Part shown: piece by piece, positions 19,130 through 27,809 of the stretch
Numbering within the stretch: the first letter of the stretch is position 1
Layout: each line of letters starts with the position of its first letter
NCBI RefSeq assembly: GCF_003173575.1
Contig: NZ_QGNY01000003.1
Span: forward strand, 1 to 64,000
Length of the DNA stretch: 64,000 nt
Direction of reading: 5' to 3'
Origin: Pedobacter paludis
GTDB taxonomy: Bacteria > Bacteroidota > Bacteroidia > Sphingobacteriales > Sphingobacteriaceae
The notes under the pieces: generated by a model
What the model was told of the DNA's origin: nothing
Databases searched by the model: none
Seen by the model: only the letters and a program-made list of their open reading frames with translations
Made by a program: the position numbers and the translations under genes

Positions 19130-21025
19130 TTACAACTTTTTCGATGCTTCTATAATCTCTTCCACAACAGTAGGATCTAATAAAGTTGAAGTGTCGCCTA
19201 AGTTTGAAGTATCGCCTTCAGCTATTTTACGTAAAATACGACGCATAATTTTCCCAGAACGCGTTTTAGGCAAGCCAGTAACAAAAAGAATTTTATCTGG
19301 CTTGGCAATAGCACCAATAACACGGGATACGGTTTGTAAAATATCCTTCTTCGATAATTCTGCTTCGCCATGCATTTCTGGGTAAATCACAAAAGCATAA
19401 ATGCCTTGTCCTTTTACATCATGAGGATAACCTACAACGGCACTCTCCACAACTCCGGCATGCATGTTAATTGCATTTTCTACTTCGGCTGTTCCAATCC
19501 TATGGCCAGAAACATTTAACACATCATCTACCCGACCAGTAATCCGATAATAACCATCTTCATCTCGTAAGCAACCATCACCGGTAAAATATAGATTTTC
19601 GTAAGTAGAGAAATAAGTTTGTTTGCAACGCTCATGATCGCCATAAGTGGTGCGCAACATGCCGGGCCAGGGAAACTTAATACAGAGATTTCCCATAACG
19701 CCATTACCTGCTATTTCATTACCGTTTTCATCTACAAGAATGGGTTGAATTCCTGGTAAAGGCAAGGTTGCAAAGCTTGGTTTGGTTTTAGTTACGGTTG
19801 CAATTGGAGAAATCATAATGCCACCGGTTTCCGTTTGCCACCAGGTATCTACAATTGGCGCTTTACCATGCCCTATTTTCTCATCGAACCAATGCCATGC
19901 TTCTTCATTAATCGGCTCTCCTACCGATCCTAAAACACGAATCGAACTTAAATCTTTTCCATTCAAGGGTTCTTCTCCATAACTCATCAACGAACGAATT
20001 GCTGTTGGAGCTGTATATAATGTATTTACCTTGTGTTTTTCTACAATATCCCAAAAACGGGAAGGGCTTGGATAGGTTGGAATACCTTCGAACAATACCG
20101 ATGTTGCACCTTGAGATAGCGGGCCATAAACAATGTAAGAGTGCCCGGTAATCCAACCAATATCTGCAGTACAGAAATAAACTTCTCCTGGTTGATAATT
20201 AAATACATTAGAAAAAGTATATCCGGCATAAACCATATAGCCACCGCAAGTATGTACAACACCCTTTGGTTTTCCTGTAGAGCCTGAGGTATATAAAATA
20301 AACAGCATATCTTCTGCATCCATTTCTTCGGCTTCGCAGATATCGTTAACGTGTTTAACTTCATCTTCCCACCAAACATCACGTCCTTTCAACATAGAAA
20401 CAGGTGTGCGAACATGGGTTAAAACAATACATTTTTCTACGGTTGGGCAGCCAATTAATGCATCATCAATTACATCTTTTAAAGGAATCTGTTTATTCCC
20501 ACGATAAGCGCCATCGGCTGTAATAACCAGTTTGCACTGCGAATCGTTAATCCGATCGGCAATAGACTTAGCTGAAAATCCACCAAAAATTACCGAGTGT
20601 ACCGCACCAATTCTGGCACACGCCAAAACAGCAATCGCCAGCTCAGGTACCATTGGCATATAAATACAAATACGATCGCCTTTTTTTGCTCCATTTCTTT
20701 TCAATACATTGGCAAAACGGCAAACCCGCTCATGCAACATTTTATAAGTTAGGGTAACGCTCTCTTCTTCAGGATTATTGGGTTCCCAAATAATGGCAGG
20801 TTTATCTCCACTTGTAGCCAAGTGACGATCTAAACAATTTTCGGTAATGTTTAATTTTGCCCCCTCAAACCATTTAATATTAGGCTCATTAAAATTCCAT
20901 GATAGTACCTTAAACCATGGCTTTCTCCATTGAAAATTTTGCGCTACTTCTCCCCAAAATTGTTCGGGGTTTTCTACACTTTTCTTATAATCTTCTTCGT
21001 ATTGCTTAAAAGATGTAATTTGCAT
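19130..21025 (-). CDS. acs: Acetyl-coenzyme A synthetase
   Basis: A 631-aa AMP-forming acetate-CoA ligase that makes acetyl-CoA from acetate, ATP and CoA in the cytoplasm. The N-terminal ACAS segment (WGEVAQNFQWRKPWFKVL) and the family's large adenylation domain are present. The latter has the P-loop YTSGSTGKPKGVVHT, the DTWWQTETGG motif and YFTGDGCLRDEDGYYRITGR. The C-terminal SGKIMRRILRKIA carries the lysine that is acetylated in regulated homologues. Length is near the usual 650 residues. The gene stands alone; TATTTTTG at 21082-21089 on the minus strand is a possible -7 element. Confidence 0.97.
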   Translation of the reverse strand: MQITSFKQYEEDYKKSVENPEQFWGEVAQNFQWRKPWFKVLSWNFNEPNIKWFEGAKLNITENCLDRHLATSGDKPAIIWEPNNPEEESVTLTYKMLHERVCRFANVLKRNGAKKGDRICIYMPMVPELAIAVLACARIGAVHSVIFGGFSAKSIADRINDSQCKLVITADGAYRGNKQIPLKDVIDDALIGCPTVEKCIVLTHVRTPVSMLKGRDVWWEDEVKHVNDICEAEEMDAEDMLFILYTSGSTGKPKGVVHTCGGYMVYAGYTFSNVFNYQPGEVYFCTADIGWITGHSYIVYGPLSQGATSVLFEGIPTYPSPSRFWDIVEKHKVNTLYTAPTAIRSLMSYGEEPLNGKDLSSIRVLGSVGEPINEEAWHWFDEKIGHGKAPIVDTWWQTETGGIMISPIATVTKTKPSFATLPLPGIQPILVDENGNEIAGNGVMGNLCIKFPWPGMLRTTYGDHERCKQTYFSTYENLYFTGDGCLRDEDGYYRITGRVDDVLNVSGHRIGTAEVENAINMHAGVVESAVVGYPHDVKGQGIYAFVIYPEMHGEAELSKKDILQTVSRVIGAIAKPDKILFVTGLPKTRSGKIMRRILRKIAEGDTSNLGDTSTLLDPTVVEEIIEASKKL

Positions 21026-21157
21026 GGGACTCGTTTATTATATTGGATTAGTAGCGGCTAATTTAATTAAATATTGGTAAGCAAAAATATTGAAATCGTA
21101 TCAAAATGAATATGCGCATTGCTTTTTTAAAATAGTTGAAAATAATTAGCAACGCTC

Positions 21158-21188
21158 TTGCTGTTTACAATTATTATTCAGATATTTG
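21158..21188 (+). promoter_or_regulatory. Candidate promoter of the rpmB cluster
   Basis: TTG at 21158-21160, a 20-nt spacer, then GATATTTG at 21181-21188. This is one mismatch from TAnnTTTG with correct -33/-7 spacing. The rpmB start codon lies about 54 nt downstream. Confidence 0.45.
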
Positions 21189-21241
21189 CACACTCTTAAA
21201 AAAATTAAGCGACGATATTTTAACAACTATATTTACAAGTC

Positions 21242-21475
21242 ATGTCAAGAGTTTGTGATTTAACAGGAAAAAAGGCAATGGTAGGTAATAACGTTTCTCA
21301 CTCGAACGTTAAAACCAAACGCAAATTTTATCCTAATTTGAAACTTCAGAAATTTTATATCCCTGAAGAAGACCGTTGGATTACGTTGAAAGTTTCGACT
21401 TCAGCGATTAAAACCATCAACAAAGTGGGTATCAGCGAAGCAATTAACCGTTTCGTAAAAAAAGGATTTTTGTAA
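21242..21475 (+). CDS. rpmB: 50S ribosomal protein L28
   Basis: A 77-aa basic protein. [21 protein letters not shown] is the family opening, followed by the basic [19 protein letters not shown] segment and a lysine-rich end. It is part of the large ribosomal subunit. It heads the rpmB-rpmG-DUF4295-ftsY run that is conserved across Bacteroidota. Confidence 0.98.
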   Translation: MSRVCDLTGKKAMVGNNVSHSNVKTKRKFYPNLKLQKFYIPEEDRWITLKVSTSAIKTINKVGISEAINRFVKKGFL

Positions 21476-21519
21476 AAAACATTAACTGTTGAGATTAACA
21501 GTTTACAATTTATATTAAA

Positions 21520-21702
21520 ATGGCAAAAAAAGGTAACAGAGTTCAGGTTATTTTAGAATGTACTGAGCATAAAGAAAGTGGCATGCCAGGTATGTCTAGA
21601 TATATTTCTACTAAAAACCGTAAAAACACTACTGAGCGTTTAGAATTGAAAAAATTCAACCCAGTATTGAGAAAAGTAACCGTACACAAAGAAATTAAAT
21701 AA
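21520..21702 (+). CDS. rpmG: 50S ribosomal protein L33
   Basis: A 60-aa basic protein with the L33 pattern: [31 protein letters not shown] then [20 protein letters not shown]. There is no Cys4 zinc ribbon (only one Cys), so this is the zinc-independent type. It lies 44 nt after rpmB. Confidence 0.98.
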   Translation: MAKKGNRVQVILECTEHKESGMPGMSRYISTKNRKNTTERLELKKFNPVLRKVTVHKEIK

Positions 21703-21715
21703 TTGAATGATAGAA

Positions 21716-21770
21716 GGATTGAATGATTGATTTAAACTCACTCATTCCAAAATTCACCAATTCAATCATT
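21716..21770. repeat. Short-word inverted repeat between rpmG and the DUF4295 gene
   Basis: The word TTGAATGAT occurs twice (from about 21703 and 21718) and returns inverted as TTCAATCATT at 21761-21770. It resembles, in architecture but not in words, the elements near 27711 and 43355. Confidence 0.5.
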
Positions 21771-21784
21771 AAAAACATAAGAAC

Positions 21785-21940
21785 ATGGCAAAGAAAGTAG
21801 TTGCAACCCTTAAAACAGGTACAGGTAAAGAATATTCGAAAGTAATTACAATGGTAAAATCACCTAAAAGTGGTGCTTACTCATTCAAAGAGCTTATCGT
21901 GCACAACGACCACGTAAAAGATGCTATCGCATCTAAATAA
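21785..21940 (+). CDS. DUF4295 family small protein
   Basis: A 51-aa basic protein opening MAKKVVATLKTGTGKEYSKV and ending NDHVKDAIASK. Small DUF4295 proteins sit directly after rpmG in most Bacteroidota and are thought to be ribosome-associated, though no function is established. The start ATG at 21785 opens an uninterrupted frame to TAA at 21938. The position between rpmG and ftsY supports the call. Confidence 0.9.
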   Translation: MAKKVVATLKTGTGKEYSKVITMVKSPKSGAYSFKELIVHNDHVKDAIASK

Positions 21941-21972
21941 GGTTAATATTTTTTAATATTGATAAAAATATT

Positions 21973-22008
21973 AAAGGCCGTTCCGTATTAACCGGAAGGG
22001 CTTTTTTT
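21973..22008 (+). terminator. Imperfect terminator hairpin before ftsY
   Basis: An imperfect stem of about 12 bp (AAAGGCCGTTCCG with CGGAAGGGCTTT) and a 7-nt loop is followed by seven T residues. It probably ends the ribosomal-protein transcript, possibly with read-through into ftsY. Confidence 0.65.
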
Positions 22009-22026
22009 GTTATATAAAATTTAGAT

Positions 22027-22989
22027 ATGGGTTTATTCGATTTTTTCAAAAAGAAAGAAACTGCACCCGAAGCTCAAGAAGCTTTAGATAAGGGTTTAGA
22101 GAAAACCAAAGATGGCTTCTTTAACAAGATTACGAAAGCCGTTGCAGGAAAATCTTCCGTTGATGATGAAGTGCTCGATAATTTAGAAGAAGTATTGGTC
22201 ACTTCTGATGTTGGTGTAGGTACCACGCTAAAAATTATTAAACGCATTGAGGAACGTGTTGCCCGCGATAAATATCTTTCTACTTCGGAGCTGAATTTTT
22301 TGCTCCGTGATGAAATTCAGTTATTGCTCTCAGAAAACAACAGTAACGATTTCCGCCAGTTTGAATACGGCGACCATAAACCCTACGTAATTATGGTTGT
22401 AGGTGTGAATGGGGTTGGTAAAACAACAACGATTGGCAAACTCGCCCATAAATTAAAAGAAGCAAACTTAAAGGTTGTTCTTGGTGCGGCAGATACTTTT
22501 AGAGCGGCTGCGGTAGATCAACTCAAACTGTGGGGCGAACGCGTTGGGGTGCGTGTTGTTGCCCAACCCATGGGCTCAGATCCTGCTTCTGTTGCTTTTG
22601 ATACATTACAATCTGCCGTTGCAAATGGCGAAGACGTTGTAATTATTGATACTGCTGGCCGTTTACATAACAAAATAGGCTTGATGAATGAGTTAGGCAA
22701 AATTAAGCAGGTAATGCAAAAGGTTGTTCCAAATGCTCCACACGAAATTTTATTGGTTCTGGATGCCTCAACCGGCCAAAATGCTTTTGAGCAATGCAAG
22801 CAGTTTACCGAAGCTACCGACGTTAATGCTTTAGCCATAACAAAATTAGATGGTACGGCGAAAGGTGGAGTAGTAATTGGAATTTCGGATCAGTTTAAAA
22901 TTCCGGTAAAATATATAGGTGTTGGGGAGAAGATAAATGATTTACAGCTCTTCGATAAAAAGGAGTTTGTGAACAGTTTGTTTAAATAG
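22027..22989 (+). CDS. ftsY: Signal recognition particle receptor FtsY
   Basis: A 320-aa SRP-type GTPase that docks SRP-ribosome complexes at the inner membrane for co-translational insertion. The N-terminal acidic region is very short, so this is the compact form. Next come the helical N domain and the NG core with P-loop GVNGVGKTTTIGKL (near residue 130), GAADTFRAAAVDQL (I-box), DTAGRLH and TKLDGTAKGG. The C-terminal YIGVGEKINDLQLFD is typical. It lies downstream of rpmB-rpmG-DUF4295. Confidence 0.98.
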   Translation: MGLFDFFKKKETAPEAQEALDKGLEKTKDGFFNKITKAVAGKSSVDDEVLDNLEEVLVTSDVGVGTTLKIIKRIEERVARDKYLSTSELNFLLRDEIQLLLSENNSNDFRQFEYGDHKPYVIMVVGVNGVGKTTTIGKLAHKLKEANLKVVLGAADTFRAAAVDQLKLWGERVGVRVVAQPMGSDPASVAFDTLQSAVANGEDVVIIDTAGRLHNKIGLMNELGKIKQVMQKVVPNAPHEILLVLDASTGQNAFEQCKQFTEATDVNALAITKLDGTAKGGVVIGISDQFKIPVKYIGVGEKINDLQLFDKKEFVNSLFK

Positions 22990-23001
22990 ACGCAAGCGGT
23001 A

Positions 23002-23501
23002 GATTACACCGATTTTTAATTGATTGCACTGATTATAAAATTCTCAAGCACATAATATGCCTGAAAATCAGAACGATAAGCTACTGAGATCATTATTGGA
23101 TGTTGCTTTCAAATACATAATGAACTTGGCCCTGGTTTTCTTGAGAAAATATATGCCAATGCTTTAAAAATTAAACTTAATGAAGCTGGGTTATCATTTC
23201 AAGCGGAGAAGGAATTTGAAGTGATTTTTCAAAATGTCAATATCGGAAAATTTAGATGTGATCTTTTTGTAGAAAATAAAGTAATTGTAGAATTAAAATC
23301 GGTAACAGGATTCCAACCGAAATTATTTCAAAGTCAATTGTTATCATATCTTAAAGCTAGTAAAGTTAAAACTGGGTTATTGATAAATTTTGGCAATACA
23401 AGTTGTGAAGTCAAAAGATTATCCATCTAATACGAATAGATATATAGTCATCGAGTTGTTAAATCACCTGATCGGTGAAATCACCATTAATCGGTGAAAT
23501 C
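23002..23501. repeat. Inverted repeats flanking the GxxExxY pseudogene
   Basis: The left arm (23002-23034) carries GATTACACCGATT and GATTGCACTGATT. The right arm (23470-23501) carries the same two-box pattern inverted (complement GATTTCACCGATT and GATTTCACCGATC). The arms enclose the whole GxxExxY frame, giving a unit of about 500 bp that looks like a small mobile or recombinogenic cassette. No transposase is encoded. Confidence 0.6.
23057..23430 (+). pseudogene. GxxExxY family protein, frameshifted
   Basis: The frame from ATG 23057 begins MPENQNDKL. The family core continues in another frame (TEIIIGCCFQIHNELGPGFLEKIYANAL). One base seems lost near 23081-23083, where restoring an A in CTACTGAG gives KLTEIIIG as in intact homologues. 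Downstream the frame is clean to TAA at 23430: DLFVENKVIVELKSV, QLLSYLKASKVKTGLLINFG, EVKRLSI. This family has a PD-(D/E)XK-like core of unknown role and is often found as isolated genes or in 23S rRNA intervening sequences. A sequencing error is the alternative to real decay. A GTG at 23221 could start only a C-terminal fragment. Confidence 0.8.
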
Positions 23502-23512
23502 AAAATAGTAAT

Positions 23513-24850
23513 ATGAATACCAAAATAGCAAAAATTAAAAGCACAATTAAACAGCCTAAAATTAATGTAATTACCTTAGGTTGCTCAAAAAATATTTACG
23601 ATTCAGAAGTTTTGATGGGTCAGCTTCGTGGCAATAACTTAAATGTTGTTCACGAATCTGATAAAATGGGAAAGGATGATATCGTAGTGATCAATACTTG
23701 CGGTTTTATTGATAATGCTAAACAAGAATCGATTGATACCATTTTACAGTTCAGTGAGCTTAAGGAAGCTGGTAAAATCGGAAAAGTTGTAGTTACAGGC
23801 TGTTTATCCGAACGTTACAAGCCAGAGCTAGAATCAGAAATTACCAATGTTGATGCTTTTTTTGGCACCAACGATTTACACAATATATTGCATGAGCTCG
23901 GTGCAAATTATAAACATGAGCTTATCGGCGAACGATTATTAACCACGCCATCACACTTTGCCTACTTTAAAATTGCCGAAGGCTGTAACCGTCCCTGTTC
24001 GTTTTGTGCTATTCCGCTAATGCGTGGAAAACACTTAAGTAAGCCAATGGAAGAATTGGTTAACGAGGCAAAAATTCTTGCAAAAAACGGAACGAAAGAA
24101 TTAATTCTTATTGCTCAGGATTTAACCTACTATGGTCTTGACCTTTACGGTATTCGTAAGTTGGATGAATTGATGCGCCGTTTATCTGATGTTCCGGGTA
24201 TTGAATGGATCCGTTTACAATATGCTTACCCTTCCGGCTTCCCGATGGAAATTTTGGATGCCATGAATGAGCGTGATAATATTTGTAAATACCTGGATAT
24301 GCCCTTACAGCACATTACCGATAATATGCTGAAATCGATGAGAAGGGGTACTACAAAACAAAAGACTATTGATTTGGTAAATCAGATTAGAGATAAGGTA
24401 CCAAACATTGCCATGCGTACTACATTAATTTGCGGTTATCCTGGTGAAACAGAGTACGATTTCGAAGAGATGAAAGACTGGGTTGCAGAAACCAAGTTCG
24501 ATCGCTTAGGTTGTTTCACTTATTCTCATGAAGAAAAAACACACGCACACACTTTAGTGGATGACATTCCTGATGAAGTAAAACAACAACGCGTGGATGA
24601 TATTATGGAAATACAACAAGGAATTTCCTTTGATATTAATCAGGAGAAAGTTGGCAAAACATTTAAAGTGCTTATCGACAAGAAAGAAGGTAATTTCTTT
24701 GTAGGCCGTACCGAATTTGATTCGCCTGAAGTTGATAATGAGGTTTTAATTGATGCAACTACAGGTTATGCTGCTAACGGAAGTTTTGTACATGTTAAAA
24801 TTGATAGAGCCGAAGACTTTGATTTGTACGGTCAGATTGTGAAGATATAA
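23513..24850 (+). CDS. rimO: Ribosomal protein S12 methylthiotransferase RimO
   Basis: A 445-aa radical-SAM enzyme that adds a methylthio group to the conserved Asp of ribosomal protein S12. The N-terminal MTTase domain opens INVITLGCSKNIYDSE. The radical SAM cluster Cys are in AEGCNRPCSFCAIPLMRG (near residue 157), followed by YPSGFP and LQHITDNMLKSMRRGT. A C-terminal TRAM domain ends the protein. The SFCAIP motif and the S12-type linker favour RimO over MiaB. The start ATG at 23513 lies 12 nt past the inverted-repeat arm. Confidence 0.97.
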   Translation: MNTKIAKIKSTIKQPKINVITLGCSKNIYDSEVLMGQLRGNNLNVVHESDKMGKDDIVVINTCGFIDNAKQESIDTILQFSELKEAGKIGKVVVTGCLSERYKPELESEITNVDAFFGTNDLHNILHELGANYKHELIGERLLTTPSHFAYFKIAEGCNRPCSFCAIPLMRGKHLSKPMEELVNEAKILAKNGTKELILIAQDLTYYGLDLYGIRKLDELMRRLSDVPGIEWIRLQYAYPSGFPMEILDAMNERDNICKYLDMPLQHITDNMLKSMRRGTTKQKTIDLVNQIRDKVPNIAMRTTLICGYPGETEYDFEEMKDWVAETKFDRLGCFTYSHEEKTHAHTLVDDIPDEVKQQRVDDIMEIQQGISFDINQEKVGKTFKVLIDKKEGNFFVGRTEFDSPEVDNEVLIDATTGYAANGSFVHVKIDRAEDFDLYGQIVKI

Positions 24851-24868
24851 GCTGTAAAAAATTTATTT

Positions 24869-24902
24869 AAAAGTCCCAAATAGAGCCTCTATTGGGACTT
24901 TT
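24869..24902 (+). terminator. Terminator after rimO
   Basis: A 16-bp stem with one bulged A (AAAAGTCCCAA-ATAGAG paired with CTCTATTGGGACTTTT) lies 18 nt past the rimO stop. Confidence 0.85.
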
Positions 24903-25004
24903 ATGTTTTATACCAATTCTAACTAAGAATAGCCTGGTAATTTATATCTTAGTAACATAAAGAATATCGGCTTATCCGTTGTTGTTATCCCTTAAAAAAA
25001 CTTA

Positions 25005-26072
25005 ATGCTTTCATCCCAAAAAGATCATTTTCGTTTCTACGAATTAGATATAATGCGTTTTTTAGCGGCATTGGCCGTTATGTTTTATCATTTCACTTTC
25101 GGTTCTTCAAGGTTATTGGGAACGCCAACATTCGGAATCGATATTATAATGCGATATGGTTATTTGGGTGTAGATGCTTTTTTTATGATTAGTGGCTACG
25201 TGGTGCTAATGTCGGCGATGAATAAATCACCCAAATACTTCGTCATATCCAGAGTGTTAAGGTTATATCCAGCCTATTGGGTTTGTTGCATTATTACTTT
25301 TGCAATTATTTACATCACAAAAATTACCCCACCTGATACGCCACCGGTTACATTAAAACTATTTGCCTACAACCTGACGATGTTTCAGGAGTTTTTGGGC
25401 AAAGCCAATATGTATGGCGTTTTTTGGACCCTCACCTACGAGCTTGGGTTTTACTTCATAATCTTATTGATTTCTGCGCTTAAGCTTTGGAAAAATCTGC
25501 TTCTCATTTTGTCGCTTTGGCTTCTTTACACATTGACAATAAACTATAGCGCACCAAACAATGCTTTTTCATTTTTTTTAATCCCCAAGTATAGTTCTTA
25601 TTTTATTGCCGGAATGCTATTTTATCTTTTGAGAACTAAATACGCATCAAGCTGGAAAATTTATTCGTTATTGATACTTTGTTTCTTAGTAAACTTGAAA
25701 AACAACCTCTTAATTGTTCAGGAGATGAACGATTTTTATCACGATTCGAGCATTTACAATAAATATGTGGTGATATTTATCGTAACCATATTCTATATCT
25801 TTTTCCTTTTATCAGCCTTAAACAAACTGGATTTTAAGTGGCTTAAATATCCGGCCAAATTAGGTGTACTTACCTATCCATTGTATTTAATGCATGGATT
25901 TGGGATAGGTCTTTTTCTAATTTGGGGCACTAGTGTAAATAAGTACGTTCTATTATTCTTTGCAACACTATTATCTGTTACCCTATCATTTTTGGTTTAC
26001 CAATTTATTGAAGAAAAATTTCGGGGAAAATTTAAATTGTTGCTTACTAATTTATTTGATAAACTGAAATAA
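25005..26072 (+). CDS. Acyltransferase family 3 membrane protein
   Basis: A 355-aa inner-membrane protein with about ten helices. The opening FYELDIMRFLAALAVMFYHFTFG holds the conserved R and YHF of the acyltransferase-3 (OafA/NolL-like) family. YLGVDAFFMISGYVVLMS and YPAYWVCCI are also family-typical. Such enzymes O-acylate cell-surface polysaccharides or lipids. There is no fused SGNH domain. The gene is monocistronic, with a terminator behind it, so the acceptor cannot be inferred from neighbours. Confidence 0.92.
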   Translation: MLSSQKDHFRFYELDIMRFLAALAVMFYHFTFGSSRLLGTPTFGIDIIMRYGYLGVDAFFMISGYVVLMSAMNKSPKYFVISRVLRLYPAYWVCCIITFAIIYITKITPPDTPPVTLKLFAYNLTMFQEFLGKANMYGVFWTLTYELGFYFIILLISALKLWKNLLLILSLWLLYTLTINYSAPNNAFSFFLIPKYSSYFIAGMLFYLLRTKYASSWKIYSLLILCFLVNLKNNLLIVQEMNDFYHDSSIYNKYVVIFIVTIFYIFFLLSALNKLDFKWLKYPAKLGVLTYPLYLMHGFGIGLFLIWGTSVNKYVLLFFATLLSVTLSFLVYQFIEEKFRGKFKLLLTNLFDKLK

Positions 26073-26082
26073 AGAATTTATA

Positions 26083-26127
26083 AACAACAAAGCCCGATCT
26101 GATCATATCAAATCGGGCTTTGTTGTT
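26083..26127. terminator. Bidirectional terminator
   Basis: A perfect 16-bp stem (AACAACAAAGCCCGAT / ATCGGGCTTTGTTGTT) with a 13-nt loop between two convergent genes. Confidence 0.88.
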
Positions 26128-26137
26128 ACTTTGGCAC

Positions 26138-26482
26138 TTAATTTTTTGTTTCTACTCTAGTTTTAATTTGGCTAGGTTTTAACCAGATTTTAGCACCTTT
26201 AGAGTTTACGTAATATTTTTCGTTTTTAGCGTTGATGTACACATCAGATCCATCTGGAGCCATTTTACCTTTCCAGGTTTTGTCTGCAACTTTAGAACCG
26301 CCTTTTACAGCTACTTCTGCAGTTTTATTACCAACAGATTTAGCGCCTTTACCAATTGCTTTACCTGTATGATCTAATGCTTTACCAACTTCTGTTTTCT
26401 TTTTTTCTTGTGCGTTAACGCTTAAAGTTACACCACCGAACAATGCCAATGTTAACAAGCCAATTACAAATTTCTTTTTCAT
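26138..26482 (-). CDS. Small secreted Lys/Ala-rich protein of unknown function
   Basis: A 114-aa protein starting at ATG 26482, where a signal peptide begins (MKKKFVIGLLTLALFGGVTLSVNAQ). An in-frame ATG 54 nt upstream would place 18 residues before the signal and is unlikely. The mature part has Gly/Lys/Ala repeats (KALDHTGKAIGKGAKSVGNK, VAVKGGSKVADK). A C-terminal block follows (YINAKNEKYYVNSKGAKIWLKPSQIK) that looks like one small beta unit. I do not recognise a family. The protein is basic and probably periplasmic. Confidence 0.75.
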   Translation of the reverse strand: MKKKFVIGLLTLALFGGVTLSVNAQEKKKTEVGKALDHTGKAIGKGAKSVGNKTAEVAVKGGSKVADKTWKGKMAPDGSDVYINAKNEKYYVNSKGAKIWLKPSQIKTRVETKN

Positions 26483-26694
26483 AACAGTTATACTTTTATT
26501 TATTGAACAACATTTGGCATGTGTTTTTGTTTGCACACAACTGTTTTAAATAAACCTTATTGTTACAAGGGGACACCTATGGCACAGCAATATACTTTTT
26601 GGTGCAGATGCAATAATAATCTGATGTTGTTACCAAAAAGATAAAGTGGAAAGAAGACCTGCAAAACCGATTCGCAGTAATTTGTTTTTGATCG

Positions 26695-27693
26695 TTAATT
26701 CAACTTTTCGGCAAGCAGCTTCATTTCGATATGTGGTGATCTACCCTCATATAAAACATTATGCACCGCCTTGCAGATAGGCATATTTACATTATAAGCC
26801 TGATTTTTGATGTGCATACATTTTACTGCATAAAATCCCTCTGCAATCATATTCATTTCTAACTGCGCCGATTTTACAGTATAACCTTTACCTACCATGT
26901 TTCCAAAGGTTCTATTGCGGCTAAACTGAGAATATGCGGTAACCAGAAGATCGCCCAGATAGGCCGATTCTTTAATGTCGCGATTTATCGGATGAACGGC
27001 ATCCACAAATCGTTCAATTTCGCGAATGGCGTTACTAATTAAAACCGCCTGAAAATTATCTCCATAACCAATTCCATGGCAAATCCCGCTTGCTACAGCA
27101 TATATGTTTTTCAAAACGGCTGCATATTCGGTTCCAAAAATATCATCCGAAACGTTGGTTTTAATATAACGGGTATTTAAAAATGATGCAAAAGTCGAAG
27201 CTTTTTCTACATCGGTACAAGCAATGGTAAGATAAGAAAGTTTTTCTAAAGCCACCTCTTCTGCATGGCAGGGGCCACTAACCACTAAAATGTCGTGATA
27301 TGGAATGTCGTAGGTTTCGTGAAGGAATTCTCCGATAATTAAATTATCTTCAGGAACAATTCCCTTAATTGCAGAAATGATTTTTTTCCCTTTCAATTCT
27401 TCTGCGGTAATATTGTCAAGGCTACCTTTTAAAAATGCCGCCGGAACATTTAAAATAATATAATCTGCAGTTTTAACGATATGGGTAATATCTGATGAGA
27501 TATTATCTTCATTGAGTTTTATTTCTACCGAACTGATGTAATGTGGATTGTGCTTAAACTTTTTAATGTGTTCAATTGCCTCCTCGTTACGCATCCACCA
27601 GAAAATTTCCTTTTCAGAAAGATTATCTGATAACATTTTTACAATGGCAGTCGCCCAGCTCCCGCCCCCTATCATTGCTATTTTAGGTACCAT
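26695..27693 (-). CDS. gpsA: Glycerol-3-phosphate dehydrogenase [NAD(P)+]
   Basis: A 332-aa cytoplasmic enzyme that reduces dihydroxyacetone phosphate to sn-glycerol 3-phosphate for phospholipid synthesis. The N-terminal Rossmann motif is MIGGGSWATAIVKML. The catalytic region holds SGPCHAEEV and the conserved lysine segment EYAAVLKNIYAVASGICHGIGYGDN. C-terminal GDLLVTAYSQFSRNRTFGNMVGKG is the family signature. Length is normal. Confidence 0.97.
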   Translation of the reverse strand: MVPKIAMIGGGSWATAIVKMLSDNLSEKEIFWWMRNEEAIEHIKKFKHNPHYISSVEIKLNEDNISSDITHIVKTADYIILNVPAAFLKGSLDNITAEELKGKKIISAIKGIVPEDNLIIGEFLHETYDIPYHDILVVSGPCHAEEVALEKLSYLTIACTDVEKASTFASFLNTRYIKTNVSDDIFGTEYAAVLKNIYAVASGICHGIGYGDNFQAVLISNAIREIERFVDAVHPINRDIKESAYLGDLLVTAYSQFSRNRTFGNMVGKGYTVKSAQLEMNMIAEGFYAVKCMHIKNQAYNVNMPICKAVHNVLYEGRSPHIEMKLLAEKLN

Positions 27694-27710
27694 GTTTATA
27701 AAAAAGATAA

Positions 27711-27773
27711 AGGTAAAAGGTGTAAGGCATAAGGCTAAGCATTCGCTTTAAACCCTAAACCTTACACCTTCAC
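27711..27773. repeat. Short-word inverted repeat upstream of gpsA
   Basis: Tandem variants of AAGGTGTAAGG (27717-27727 perfect) are followed after 32 nt by the exact complement CCTTACACCTT (27760-27770). Further degenerate AAGG words lie on both sides. Confidence 0.6.
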
Positions 27774-27809
27774 TAACGCAAGATACTATTTCTCGCGATT
27801 AATTATCAA

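Noticed and set aside
20041..20382. Minus-strand 113-codon frame inside acs
   Set aside because: It is an out-of-frame shadow of the well-supported acetyl-CoA synthetase.
21703..21780. Possible CRISPR-like or tandem repeat from repeated GAATGATT words
   Set aside because: Only two direct copies with an inverted one; no regular spacers or cas genes.
26483..26536. N-terminal extension of the small secreted protein to an ATG at 26536
   Set aside because: It would place 18 residues, including two Cys, ahead of a clear signal peptide; the internal ATG at 26482 is better.
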